A stretch of DNA of 64,000 nucleotides, from NCBI RefSeq assembly GCF_000389635.1, contig NC_021182.1:4815925-4879924 (forward strand), given 5' to 3'. The DNA is from Clostridium pasteurianum BC1. Its GTDB lineage: Bacteria; Bacillota; Clostridia; Clostridiales; Clostridiaceae. Below are positions 1 to 7,752 of this stretch, one piece after another. A program made the position numbers and the translations under genes. Numbering within the stretch: position 1 is the stretch's first letter; every line of letters begins with the position of its first letter. Under the pieces are notes generated by a model. That model did no database searches. It saw only the letters and a program-made list of their open reading frames with translations, and was not told the origin of the DNA.

Positions 1-652
1 AAACTATAATTTTCGAAAGATCAATATTTGACCCTAGAATAAAGCCCATAACCGGTAGTATTATTGCAATTCCATGTTTTGTTACTATTTTAATTTGGTT
101 ATCAATAGTAGATAATATGATACCAATACATAGAGGCAATAAAATAGTTACATATTCTTGCCATCCAACTCCATTATTTCCTGAAATTCCAATAGTTAAT
201 AGAGATAACATAGGACCGGAATTAAAATTAAATATTGGTCTTGCCACAAGATCTGCGTGATCTCCGTAGCTTTGTACTAGTCCCATATACAGACTGCTAT
301 TGTTATTTGTTAAAGCGCATAAAATCGCCAAACTGCATGTCCCAAATATTCCTTTATATCCGAAATAATGCAATATGAGAAGATAGACTCCAGCACCTGC
401 CAAGTACTTAAATAATACATGGCTTCCTCCACGTTTTAAAGATTCAGGTATGTCACTAACTCTCATTTGGGTCCCTGTAAAGAGTAATGTCAAAAACATC
501 ATCACTCTTAATCCATCATTAGAGATTAAAGCTTGGCTATAACTTCCTATTCTCAAAACTGAAGGGCAAAATGTATTTAAAATAGCAGCTACAAATAGTG
601 GTACAATCATTGTTCCTGCAGGAATTTTATTTACTTTTTCTAATAATTTCGT
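1..652 (-). CDS. kdgT: 2-keto-3-deoxygluconate permease (KdgT family), partial
   Basis: Predicted membrane permease that imports 2-keto-3-deoxygluconate for pectin or hexuronate breakdown. About 217 codons of the N-terminal part are present; the rest lies beyond the left edge. I translated the minus strand by hand. It opens with an IPAGTMIVPLF segment and later has TNNNSSLYMGLVQSYGD, both close to the KdgT family pattern (IPGGMM... and NDTNGGLYMAL), within a string of hydrophobic helices. The start is odd: no ATG, GTG or TTG sits at the expected N-terminus. A good ribosome binding site (AAGGGAG, 661-667) lies 8 nt upstream of an ACG codon at 650-652, where the family start should be. The first in-frame ATG is 14 codons further in, at 610, and would cut into the conserved opening. 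Either the start codon has mutated or initiation is non-canonical. Confidence 0.75.
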
Positions 653-881
653 TTTTTTCTCTCCCTTCTAACTCAATAAATTACAATATTTATCATATCA
701 TATTATTTTATAATAATCTTTAACTTAAGGTAAAGAATTCTCATATCCCCTATAGTTTGGAAATGAATAGTACTTAACTACAATCCCTAGATATGATAAA
801 CTGTAGATAGTTATGTAAAATTTCTAGTAGTTGACTTATAAAAAAACAGATAAAAAGAGCATCATATTCTAATTACATGCG

Positions 882-912
882 AAAAAGGTTATTTAGCTCA
901 AATAACCTTTTT
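882..912 (-). terminator. Rho-independent terminator overlapping the end of the LysM/GH18 gene
   Basis: An inverted repeat AAAGGTTATTT / AAATAACCTTT lies around 884-908. The last codons (K-K-V-I) and stop of the neighbouring minus-strand gene form one arm. On the minus strand it is followed by a short T-rich stretch. Confidence 0.55.
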
Positions 913-2178
913 AACATTGTACAAAGAATTTAAAACCAGCCAATTCTGAGGAAAGTATCGTCCTATGGTCCAATAGCTTACACCTGCAAGCCTAAACTCA
1001 TTAGCTAATTGAAGCTTTGCTCTGATACTTCTGGCATCCTCAAACCAAACTACATGCTCTCTTCCATTACTAGCATAATAATTAAAGTATGGAGCTTGAG
1101 ACAACCTATCATATTTTATTTCTGCACCTACTCTCGCTGCAAGATCAACTGCACCTACATTAGAAACAGTAGTTGCTCCAGTGCCTCTCTCATAGGGAAG
1201 TGTCCAATCGTATCCATAGTTTGGTATGCCCATTAATATTTTATCCCTAGGTATAGCAGTAACAGCATAATCTAAAACTCTTCTAACAGAATTAATAGGT
1301 GCTACTGCCATTGGAGGCCCATAAGTGTATCCCCATTCATAAGTCATCAGTATGACATGAGATACCAATTGCCCATGAACAGGGTAGTCATGTCCCTGAT
1401 ATAAAATCCCCTGTTGATTAGCTGATATTTTAGGAGCCAATGCAGTTGTAACTAAATACCCTAAAGGCTTTAATTTTTGCACAGCCTTCCTGAGAAAATT
1501 ATTATATAGTTCCCTGTCTTCCGGATATATATACTCAAAATCGATATCTAATCCGTAGTAATTTTTTGCCTTTAATGTTGCAATAACATTATTAAGCAGT
1601 GTATCCTGCAGCTGTTCACTTGACAAAATCCTACGTGCCAGATCACTGCTAAATCCACCTCCTGGCAAAAGATTACTTATAACCATAAGAGGCGCCACTT
1701 TAGCCTGCCTTGCTGCTTCAATTAAAGGAGTGTCATTAATCTCACTGAGGGAACCATCTTCCTTTACCTCATGACTGAATATACTTAGATATGTCAAACT
1801 AGACAAGGTCTTTTTCAAAACCTCCATACTTATATTTGGAAAAGCATATCCATTTACTTCAATAGTCCCAAACTTCCTTGTTCTAGATGGTATATTGAGT
1901 ATTTGTCCTGGATATATCAAAACAGCATTAGTTATTTGAGGATTTGCAGCAAGCAATTCATTAACGGTTAACCCATAAGCAGCTGCTATTGTATACAAGC
2001 TTTCGTTGGGAGCTACAGTATGTCTTCTTGTTCCTTCAAGAATTACCAAAGTCTGACCGATTACTAGTCTATTAGGGTTATTTAGTTCGTTATCTGCAGC
2101 TATTTTATTAGGAGAAACTTTATATAAACGAGAAATAGAGTAGAGGGACTCTCCCGGCCTTACAACATGTATAATCAA
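898..2178 (-). CDS. LysM-GH18 spore peptidoglycan hydrolase, SleL/YaaH-like
   Basis: Probably an N-acetylglucosaminidase acting on spore cortex fragments during germination, targeted by peptidoglycan-binding LysM domains. Two LysM repeats cover about residues 3-46 (HVVRPGESLYSISRLY...) and 51-96 (HTVAPNESLYTIAAAYG...). A GH18 barrel follows from about residue 105. It carries the catalytic DxxDxDxE-type motif in YYGLDIDFEYIYPED, with the glutamate as predicted acid/base. Length (about 426 aa) and LysM-LysM-GH18 order match the SleL/YaaH family. I placed the start at TTG 2178 because AAGGTGG lies 8 nt upstream and it gives the family-typical beginning (I-I-H-V-V-x-P-G-x-S-L). The longer GTG start at 2190 would fall inside that ribosome binding site. 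No signal peptide is present, as is usual for SleL. Confidence 0.85.
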   Translation of the reverse strand: MIIHVVRPGESLYSISRLYKVSPNKIAADNELNNPNRLVIGQTLVILEGTRRHTVAPNESLYTIAAAYGLTVNELLAANPQITNAVLIYPGQILNIPSRTRKFGTIEVNGYAFPNISMEVLKKTLSSLTYLSIFSHEVKEDGSLSEINDTPLIEAARQAKVAPLMVISNLLPGGGFSSDLARRILSSEQLQDTLLNNVIATLKAKNYYGLDIDFEYIYPEDRELYNNFLRKAVQKLKPLGYLVTTALAPKISANQQGILYQGHDYPVHGQLVSHVILMTYEWGYTYGPPMAVAPINSVRRVLDYAVTAIPRDKILMGIPNYGYDWTLPYERGTGATTVSNVGAVDLAARVGAEIKYDRLSQAPYFNYYASNGREHVVWFEDARSIRAKLQLANEFRLAGVSYWTIGRYFPQNWLVLNSLYNVKKVI

Positions 2179-2416
2179 CCAGCTTACCACCTTTTACATA
2201 CTTCAATTTATTATATGATTGGTGGTAAGTAGATGTTATAAAATTTATCGTTTCTATACTTAAGGCATATTCAAGCAAACTAAGATAAAGTAATACTAGC
2301 GTTAATTCATTTATTCTTATTATCATAATATTTTTCCTCAAATACATTGAATTTAGTTTCCTCATTATTTTCCACATTTTCAACATCTGCTGTAATTCTT
2401 CAATTGGTTCATTTAA

Positions 2417-2806
2417 TTATAGTTCCTTATTGTACAATGGCAGCCTCACTTGAATATCAATCAATCCATTCTGCAATGACGCGCCTGCACTGCCACCCAT
2501 CTGTTCAGCAAGCAGCCTTACGGTAGACAATCCCAACCCCGTATTATTGCTCCTTGCTTTATCACCGGTATAGAAACGGTCAAAAATCCGTTTCACATCA
2601 ATTTCAAAAGTACTTTTCACAGGATTTCTGAAAGATATAACCGCATTTTCCATAGCCAGTAGTAACCGTACCTCTATATTCCCATTACAGTGTTGAACAC
2701 ATTTGCGAGTTAAATTTTGGATAATCCTCATGACCATTTCTTTATCGGCGAAGACAAAAATAGCTGGAGTTTCCTCAATCAGATAAGAAGTTGCGTAATA
2801 AATATG
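2417..2806 (-). pseudogene. Sensor histidine kinase, C-terminal remnant
   Basis: Only the ATP-binding end of a two-component histidine kinase remains. The open frame begins just after an in-frame TAG at 2807-2809 and reads ...FADKEMVMRIIQNLTR (the N-box region), then an F-box-like RIFDRFYTGD and a G2 box GLGLSTVRLLAEQMGG, ending at a normal C-terminus. The N-box asparagine is present, but the segment that usually follows is altered (TRKCVQHCNGN). Sensor, HAMP and phospho-acceptor histidine regions are absent, and no response regulator gene is adjacent. The remnant abuts a GNAT gene within 8 bp, so the rest was probably lost when neighbouring DNA was replaced. It might be transcribed but should not be a working kinase. 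Confidence 0.8.
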
Positions 2807-2813
2807 CTAATGG

Positions 2814-3359
2814 TTATGCTAAATTTCTGTATCTTCTATAGTAGAAATAACTATCACTTTCCATATTGGGTTGTTTATGTCCAATTGGTGTCCGTTTTTC
2901 AAATAGTTCAAAACCGCATTTCTCTGCAAGGTGACAAGAAGGAATATTTGCACAATCAATGGTCAATATAAGATACTTTATATCTGACACATTGAAGCAC
3001 CAATCCACTAAAGCATTTACAGCTTCTTTTGTGTATCCCTTCCTCTGATATTTTTCCGACATAAAATAGGCTACTTCAACTTCGTTTACTGTATCTTCAA
3101 GCCCCATGCCTACCATTCCAATCATCTCATCTGTATCAGGTAAGGCAATTGCATATCTTTTATTCTCATAAACATCTGTTGAATTTTTTTGAGTTTGGTG
3201 CCAATCAATATATCCCCAAAAGGCTTGTGGCGAATCATTATTTTCTGCCCAATCAGGCATAAATCGAAAAATGTTTTTCTCTCTTACAATCCGATAAAGG
3301 TTTTCTGCATCTTTTCGCTCAAAATCTCGAATTATTATACGCTCTGTTTCTATTCTCAT
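2814..3359 (-). CDS. GNAT N-acetyltransferase, RimJ/RimL type
   Basis: Predicted acetyl-CoA-dependent N-acetyltransferase of 181 aa. It begins RIETERIIIRDFERKDAEN, the standard opening of the RimJ/RimL-like branch (ribosomal-protein or small-molecule acetyltransferases). The acetyl-CoA pyrophosphate loop is at about residues 104-111 (SEKYQRKGYTKEA, a Q/RxxGxA/G-like motif). The C-terminal NIPSCHLAEKCGFELFE segment matches the usual ...N..S...e..GF pattern. It is the first of three GNAT genes on the same strand between 2.8 and 5.0 kb. The three differ from one another and are separately spaced, so this is not a simple recent tandem duplication. Substrate unknown. Confidence 0.8.
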   Translation of the reverse strand: MRIETERIIIRDFERKDAENLYRIVREKNIFRFMPDWAENNDSPQAFWGYIDWHQTQKNSTDVYENKRYAIALPDTDEMIGMVGMGLEDTVNEVEVAYFMSEKYQRKGYTKEAVNALVDWCFNVSDIKYLILTIDCANIPSCHLAEKCGFELFEKRTPIGHKQPNMESDSYFYYRRYRNLA

Positions 3360-3499
3360 ATTGTTCCTCTCCCCTGCTTATATAATAATCTTTGCTTCAT
3401 AATATTTTACTCTTGTTCACTAGTCCATAAATAAATTTAGTGAGTTCTATACAAATCTTCTGATATAAATTTTTTATTGACTACCAAGAATAATGCTCA

Positions 3500-4399
3500 T
3501 TATGCGTGAGACAATATAGGAAACATTAATTTATTATCTCGGAATAAGTCTGATTTATCCTTCATGACAAATAAAGTTGTATTATCCTCTTGCAATAAAT
3601 TTACATAATAGCCATCTACATCATTAGGTGTAAATCCTAAAACTACTGTTTTTATTTCTTTATTTGTAAGTGACTTAATAATATTATCTAAATCAACCTC
3701 TGATAGCGAAAATATATCCTGAAGGTATAATGTATCACCTTTAAATTCGGCAATTACAATCACATCCTGTTCTCTTAAGTAGTAAACTTTATCCCTCATG
3801 AATGAAGTACAATAAAACATTATCAATCCCACATTTTTCAGCATTGTTAGCCTTGATATTGAAATTGAATTAGCAACTCTTTCCTCAACCAACTCTCTGT
3901 TATTATCTAAAGGCACATCTAACTTTTCTGCAACTATAACTTCATTATCCTTTGTAATTGTTTTAGAATATTTATATTCATTCGCAGCTGTAAAACCGAA
4001 TTTAGGATAAAAATTTAATACACTATTATTAGCAAATAAATATATCATGTCACATTTATTCTTCCATTCTTCTATGACCTTTTTCATAAGATACCTAGCT
4101 AGTCCCTGATTTCGGTATGCAGAATCAGTCATTACCGTTCCTATTTGTATATATCTTTTAGATTCTCCTAAAACCAAACAATCAACAATGCTAGCCGAAA
4201 CGTTGGCGACAATATTTTCGCCCTCCAGTAGTGAATACGGCTTATAGCCGCTTCCCCAATATCCACCTTGGTACCACTGTTCAAAATCAAATCCATATGT
4301 TTTTTGTGTTAATGCATTATAGCTATTTCTAAGCAATGTGTTGTCCTTAAATTCCTTTATAAAAGTATATTTGTTACAATTAATCAATACTTCTTCCAT
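3500..4399 (-). CDS. GNAT N-acetyltransferase with C-terminal extension
   Basis: About 299 aa. The N-terminal half is a GNAT domain: IQIGTVMTDSAYRNQGLARYLM holds the beta4-alpha3 acetyl-CoA loop (R-N-Q-G-L-A), and FANNSVLNFYPKFGF is the usual C-terminal GNAT strand. The C-terminal ~130 residues (from about residue 170) are a second domain that I do not recognise but that resembles the extra domain seen in two-domain GNATs. I chose ATG 4399 because GAGAGG is 9 nt upstream; the ATG three codons earlier sits almost on top of that ribosome binding site. Substrate unknown; it is probably a housekeeping or resistance acetyltransferase. Confidence 0.75.
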   Translation of the reverse strand: MEEVLINCNKYTFIKEFKDNTLLRNSYNALTQKTYGFDFEQWYQGGYWGSGYKPYSLLEGENIVANVSASIVDCLVLGESKRYIQIGTVMTDSAYRNQGLARYLMKKVIEEWKNKCDMIYLFANNSVLNFYPKFGFTAANEYKYSKTITKDNEVIVAEKLDVPLDNNRELVEERVANSISISRLTMLKNVGLIMFYCTSFMRDKVYYLREQDVIVIAEFKGDTLYLQDIFSLSEVDLDNIIKSLTNKEIKTVVLGFTPNDVDGYYVNLLQEDNTTLFVMKDKSDLFRDNKLMFPILSHA

Positions 4400-4445
4400 T
4401 GCCGTCATCCTCTCAAAATCTTTTTCAGGTAGTCTTCACCTCTAT

Positions 4446-5018
4446 TTATATACTGTGTTTTATATACTCATCTTTTGTAAGTGAAAAAAATGGTTCTCCG
4501 TTATAAAAGTCTAGCTCCTCAGGAAGCCCTTCTACCATATATCGGTATTTAAGTCCCATATTCTCAATAACTTTTTTGGATGCAATATTTTCGAGTTTGC
4601 AAAGAGCTGCAATTTCATTTAGACCTATAGTATTAAAACTATATTCAAGCAAAGCTACAGTTGCTTCTTTGGCGTACCCTTTTCCCCAATGGTCCCTTCC
4701 TATCAAATAGTAGATTTCCTTATAGTGAGGCAAGCAATTACTTACACCTACACCGCACCATCCAATATGAGCGCCACTTTCCTTTAACGTAATATTGAAG
4801 GAGTATTTAAAATCTTCATCAAATCCTTTATTGTATGAATCAATTAACCAATTAAATAATCCCTTATATTCTTCAAAGGACATAACATCCATATCCAAAT
4901 ATTTAAATAGTTCCTTATCTTGCATTAATCGGAAACAATCAATTAAGTCATCTTCCATATATGGTCTAATAATTAACCTGCTTGTTTCAATTTTCATATT
5001 TTTTATCCCGTCCATCAT
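4446..5018 (-). CDS. GNAT N-acetyltransferase, RimJ/RimL type
   Basis: 190 aa, starting ...MKIETSRLIIRPYMEDDL, the typical N-terminus of RimJ/RimL-like acetyltransferases. The acetyl-CoA binding loop lies in RDHWGKGYAKEATVALLEY, and the family C-terminal segment is NIASKKVIENMGL. A strong AGGAGG precedes a pair of ATG codons (5 and 8 nt spacing), so the first residue is uncertain by one codon. A third start at the internal MKIET is also possible. It is transcribed in the same direction as the two other GNAT genes to its left but with its own ribosome binding site. Substrate not predictable. Confidence 0.8.
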   Translation of the reverse strand: MMDGIKNMKIETSRLIIRPYMEDDLIDCFRLMQDKELFKYLDMDVMSFEEYKGLFNWLIDSYNKGFDEDFKYSFNITLKESGAHIGWCGVGVSNCLPHYKEIYYLIGRDHWGKGYAKEATVALLEYSFNTIGLNEIAALCKLENIASKKVIENMGLKYRYMVEGLPEELDFYNGEPFFSLTKDEYIKHSI

Positions 5019-5108
5019 TTTTCCTCCTGTTATAACCAGCCTTAACTCTATTCAAATGATATCATCCGATATATCAGTGCATCAACCTACACCATTTTTC
5101 TGAAATAA

Positions 5109-5144
5109 AAATGCGCCATTAAGCTTCTACCTTATGGCGCATTT
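5109..5144. terminator. Bidirectional-looking terminator hairpin
   Basis: Near-perfect inverted repeat AAATGCGCCAT / ATGGCGCATTT with a loop of about 12 nt and A/T-rich tails on both sides. It covers the last codons of the small HTH gene (minus strand) and would end its transcript. Confidence 0.75.
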
Positions 5145-5425
5145 ACTTGTTGCTTTTCTCTTTTTATTTTCAAAATAATTCTTTGGATACTTTTTGTGGA
5201 TAAATAATACATTTCAGATAGAACTTTCGTTGATACGCCCTTTTTGTATTTCTCATAAATTTCTGCATTTCTTGCATTAGTTTCTTTTTTGATTTTGGTT
5301 ATTTCTCCCCAAGACCTCTTGTTACACTCTTTTCTTGGAATATAAATGTATTCACCTTCAATGTATTTCTGAATTAAATCCAACAATTCTCCTGGCAACA
5401 CATCTGTTGCTTTAATATAGCTCAT
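5132..5425 (-). CDS. Small HTH DNA-binding protein, CD3324 family
   Basis: 97 aa. The sequence SYIKATDVLPGELLDLIQKY followed by EGEYIYIPRKE is the signature of the small clostridial family annotated as CD3324, related to Mor-type activators. The C-terminal part (YKKGVSTKVLSEMYYLSTKSIQRII) forms a clear helix-turn-helix. It is basic and probably binds DNA as a small regulator; the target is unknown. The last codons form one arm of the 5109-5144 terminator. AGGAGGGC lies a few nt upstream of the start. Confidence 0.7.
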   Translation of the reverse strand: MSYIKATDVLPGELLDLIQKYIEGEYIYIPRKECNKRSWGEITKIKKETNARNAEIYEKYKKGVSTKVLSEMYYLSTKSIQRIILKIKREKQQVNAP

Positions 5426-5794
5426 AATGCCCTCCTAAATATAAGTATTATCTTAGGATTAAGCAAAGGCTATTTCATATTATTAACCATTAATTATTAT
5501 GCTATAGCCCTTGCTAAGCATAAATAACATATCTTCTCATAAAAACTATACCCCTTTCTTATCTGAAACTATATAAGTTTTCCAAACGCATCCCATAAAA
5601 GTAATAACTACTTTGAAATTTATTTAACTTATATATACAATTGTAGTATATCCTGATAATAAGTGTCTATCAATTTCTAGTTATTTATTGTACTAGACTA
5701 ACCCTACTAGATTTTTATTGTAAACAAGCAGTTATAGTTATTATTAAAAGCAACCCATAATTCATGTACATGTCACCTAAAGTCTTGAAAGGGT
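5426..5794. other. Intergenic region with one long imperfect hairpin
   Basis: AT-rich, no credible gene. The only structure I see is an inverted repeat AGCAAAGGCTAT (about 5462-5473) / ATAGCCCTTGCT (about 5504-5515), 11 of 12 matching, around a 30-nt loop. Function unknown. Confidence 0.4.
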
Positions 5795-6628
5795 CTATAT
5801 TCTTTTCAAAAATTCATCAAAATATTTGTAAAATTCTTCTGTGTTTCCCAAATGAACATTGTGATCAGGATTTGACATTTCATGTGCAATGCAATCTTGG
5901 ATTAGAGATTGCATTTTTATAAATTCTTCGTCTGGTATTGCTTCGTGGCTTTTTGATCTGATTAACAGTACTAGACACTTTATGTTTGGTAATAGATGAA
6001 ACCAATCTTCCTTATGTGCAATGCCAATAGCCATAGCCTTAGGACTGAACATCATCTGATATCCTTCTACAGTTTCCACCAAGCTATTCATAAAATATTG
6101 ATATTCTAAATTTGAATCCGCAGCTTGTTTAATAAAATTCATTGCTTCATTTAGTGTTGCAAATGGTAAGGGCCAATCTTTTGTCAAAGGATCACTGAGT
6201 TGACTTTTATCCAACGGTAACTTGCTTGGCTCTGCAGGTCCTGCTGCAGAGTTGTCAAGTATGGCTACTGCTTTTACGTACTCAGGATATACCGCTGCTA
6301 AATATCCAGCTACTGCTCCACCCATGGAATGACCTACTAAAATGACTGAATCTATCTTTAAAAAATTTAATAGTTCAATGATATCCCCAGCCATTTCTTC
6401 AGTGGTATATTCCGCTATAGGTTTACTACTCAATCCGTGTCCTCTTTGATCTGGTGCGATAATTCTGTATTGCTTTCCATAGTGCTCAATAAAATCAAAC
6501 CAGGTTTCTGCCCTTCCCCATCTTCCATGAAGGCAAAGAATAGCTGGCCCTTCGTTTTTTGTATCAAAATAAAACATGTCAATACTCTTCAACTTAGCAA
6601 TATTTCTGTGAATTTTTATTTTTTCCAT
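5795..6628 (-). CDS. Alpha/beta-fold hydrolase
   Basis: 277 aa serine hydrolase of the alpha/beta fold. The oxyanion-hole motif ILCLHGRWG is at about residues 30-38, the nucleophile elbow VGHSMGG at about 98-104 (Ser catalytic), and a late SNPDHNVHLGN segment carries the likely catalytic histidine. Length and motif spacing fit esterase or C-C hydrolase-like members; the substrate cannot be told from sequence. It sits downstream of the marR gene on the same strand. A palindrome identical in half-sites to one upstream of marR lies between the two genes, so the hydrolase is probably controlled by that regulator. Confidence 0.8.
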   Translation of the reverse strand: MEKIKIHRNIAKLKSIDMFYFDTKNEGPAILCLHGRWGRAETWFDFIEHYGKQYRIIAPDQRGHGLSSKPIAEYTTEEMAGDIIELLNFLKIDSVILVGHSMGGAVAGYLAAVYPEYVKAVAILDNSAAGPAEPSKLPLDKSQLSDPLTKDWPLPFATLNEAMNFIKQAADSNLEYQYFMNSLVETVEGYQMMFSPKAMAIGIAHKEDWFHLLPNIKCLVLLIRSKSHEAIPDEEFIKMQSLIQDCIAHEMSNPDHNVHLGNTEEFYKYFDEFLKRI

Positions 6629-6722
6629 ATTATCTCTCCTCTATTTATCTTAATTCAATTCTGCTAAATGTAATCCTGTTTAGCATATCTAGTCTTATAA
6701 CAAAATACTTTGCTATGACATC

Positions 6723-6746
6723 AAATAGTTTTATGTCAAACTATTT
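6723..6746. promoter_or_regulatory. Palindromic operator, probable MarR site 1
   Basis: Perfect inverted repeat AAATAGTTT-N6-AAACTATTT between marR and the hydrolase gene. The same half-sites recur upstream of marR at 7189-7210. The size (24 bp, dyad) fits MarR-family binding sites. Confidence 0.7.
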
Positions 6747-6757
6747 CATTAAAAAAA

Positions 6758-7180
6758 TTAAAAATTATTTTTTATTTTTGTTAAAGTTTTAAGCAAATCC
6801 TCCTTTTCATTTTGTGAAATGTCTTTGTACACGATAGACAATAATTCCTGTGATATTGCATTAAACATAGGCTTTAACTCTTTACCTTTTTCAGTTAAAG
6901 TCACAAACACTACACGATTATCCTCAATATCTCTTGTTTTCTCAACATATCCTTGCTTTATTAATTTATCTACAAGTGCAGTTACTGTTGACTTATCTTT
7001 ATCTATCTTCTCTGCAAGTTCCTTCATTGTTAGTTTTTCAATTTTTAGAAGTGAAACAAGTATGTCACCGTGAGATGGTACAAGCCCTTTTATTCCCCAG
7101 TTATCCATTTCATTTGTAATAAACCTATTTGCACTTTCTCTTACTTTTGAAATTAACGATATTATATCTTTTGTTTCCAT
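6758..7180 (-). CDS. MarR family transcriptional regulator
   Basis: 140 aa winged-helix repressor. Recognition region LTMKELAEKIDKDKSTVTALVDKL (about residues 50-73), then the wing (TRDIEDNRVVFVTLTEKG), in the order and length normal for MarR. Family members typically repress their own promoter and a neighbouring gene and release DNA on binding small aromatic ligands. Two palindromes with shared half-sites (TAGTTT / AAACTA) flank the gene, one just upstream of its start and one before the hydrolase gene downstream. This gives a self-contained regulatory unit. Confidence 0.85.
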   Translation of the reverse strand: METKDIISLISKVRESANRFITNEMDNWGIKGLVPSHGDILVSLLKIEKLTMKELAEKIDKDKSTVTALVDKLIKQGYVEKTRDIEDNRVVFVTLTEKGKELKPMFNAISQELLSIVYKDISQNEKEDLLKTLTKIKNNF

Positions 7181-7188
7181 ATTTTAAT

Positions 7189-7210
7189 TATAGTTTTATA
7201 TCAAACTATT
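7189..7210. promoter_or_regulatory. Palindromic operator, probable MarR site 2
   Basis: Inverted repeat TATAGTTT-N6-AAACTATT a few bases upstream of the marR start codon, nearly identical to the 6723-6746 palindrome. Its position over the 5' untranslated region suits autorepression. Confidence 0.65.
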
Positions 7211-7324
7211 GTCAAATAATTCTTTATAAATATCCTTTTATACAATGATAATAATGGGATTGTTATTATCAAAACCGGTTTTGGTTACATACGCAGTTAT
7301 ATATGGTAGTAGCATAATTACTAT

Positions 7325-7383
7325 AAAAAGTCTACTTCATTTATGGTACAGTTCTCCGTAATGGGCATAACGAAAATCTTTTT
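7325..7383 (+). repeat. rlmH-3'-end-like direct repeat, copy 1 (degenerate)
   Basis: Plus strand contains CATTTATGGTACAGTTCTCC. Its reverse complement reads G-E-L-Y-H-K-stop in the frame that gives G-E-P-Y-H-K-stop at the real rlmH end (35924-35944). The outer arms AAAAAGTCTAC and a decayed AACGAAAATCTTTTT resemble the palindromic arms of copies 2 and 3. Same orientation as the rlmH copy. Leftmost member of the set. Confidence 0.65.
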
Positions 7384-7484
7384 CAGCTTATTAATTGACA
7401 TAAATTTCTTGTAATGATATAATTTTACCCATAAAAAGATCTGTTGTAAAATACAATATGTTCTTATGAAAGGAGAAATGTTAT

Positions 7485-7517
7485 ATGATAGCTAATGTAA
7501 AGGTGATTGCTTCATAA
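7485..7517 (+). CDS. Putative leader peptide, 10 aa
   Basis: Reads M-I-A-N-V-K-V-I-A-S then stop. An AAAGGAG ribosome binding site, among the strongest in this region, lies 7-8 nt upstream. It is too short for a structural protein. Its place ahead of two terminators suggests a regulatory leader peptide for the gene at 7753. Confidence 0.5.
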   Translation: MIANVKVIAS

Positions 7518-7525
7518 AACTAAAT

Positions 7526-7600
7526 ATGGGCGAAAATGTGATTTCAAGGGTTGTTGTATCCTTTGTTTGTGTTTCCGCAATTATCGATAACCTTTCATAA
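7526..7600 (+). CDS. Putative second leader peptide, 24 aa
   Basis: Begins ATG GGC GAA AAT at 7526 and encodes a mostly hydrophobic 24-residue peptide (V-V-V-S-F-V-C-V-S centre). No clear ribosome binding site of its own; it may be coupled to the ORF 8 nt upstream. It ends 15 nt before the first terminator hairpin, which is the position expected for a stalling peptide. Confidence 0.35.
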   Translation: MGENVISRVVVSFVCVSAIIDNLS

Positions 7601-7614
7601 TATACTGACTATTA

Positions 7615-7648
7615 AGGACAAGTAACACTAAAGGTGTTCCTGTTTTTT
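7615..7648 (+). terminator. Leader terminator 1
   Basis: AGG...AACAC / GTGTT...CCT hairpin (with a bulge) followed by GTTTTTT. First of two terminators in the leader of the double-GNAT gene. Confidence 0.55.
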
Positions 7649-7652
7649 ATGC

Positions 7653-7697
7653 CCGCAGATAGTGACCAGTTTTGAGGTTGCTTTCTGCGGTATTTTT
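7653..7697 (+). terminator. Leader terminator 2
   Basis: CCGCAGA / TCTGCGG stem with a 24-nt loop, followed by TATTTTT; ends about 55 nt before the GNAT start codon. Confidence 0.6.
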
Positions 7698-7752
7698 CTG
7701 CCCATTTTTAGAGACTAGAAATATTTAAATAACAGAAAAAGGAGATTTTAAA

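Larger units (their letters stand above)
7440..7700 (+). promoter_or_regulatory. Attenuator-type leader with short ORFs and two terminators
   Basis: Upstream of the double-GNAT gene. A strong AAAGGAG precedes a 10-codon ORF (7485-7517), followed by a 24-codon ORF (7526-7600). Two successive hairpins with T tracts follow: 7615-7648, with a T6 run, and 7653-7697 (CCGCAGA / TCTGCGG then TATTTTT). This layout matches ribosome-mediated attenuation leaders of antibiotic-resistance genes, where drug-stalled ribosomes on the leader peptide prevent terminator formation. The drug and mechanism are inferred. Confidence 0.6.

Noticed and set aside
2120-2386. 88-codon minus-strand frame overlapping the start of the LysM/GH18 gene
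   Set aside because: Overlaps a confident gene in another frame and its upstream intergenic region, with no family resemblance.
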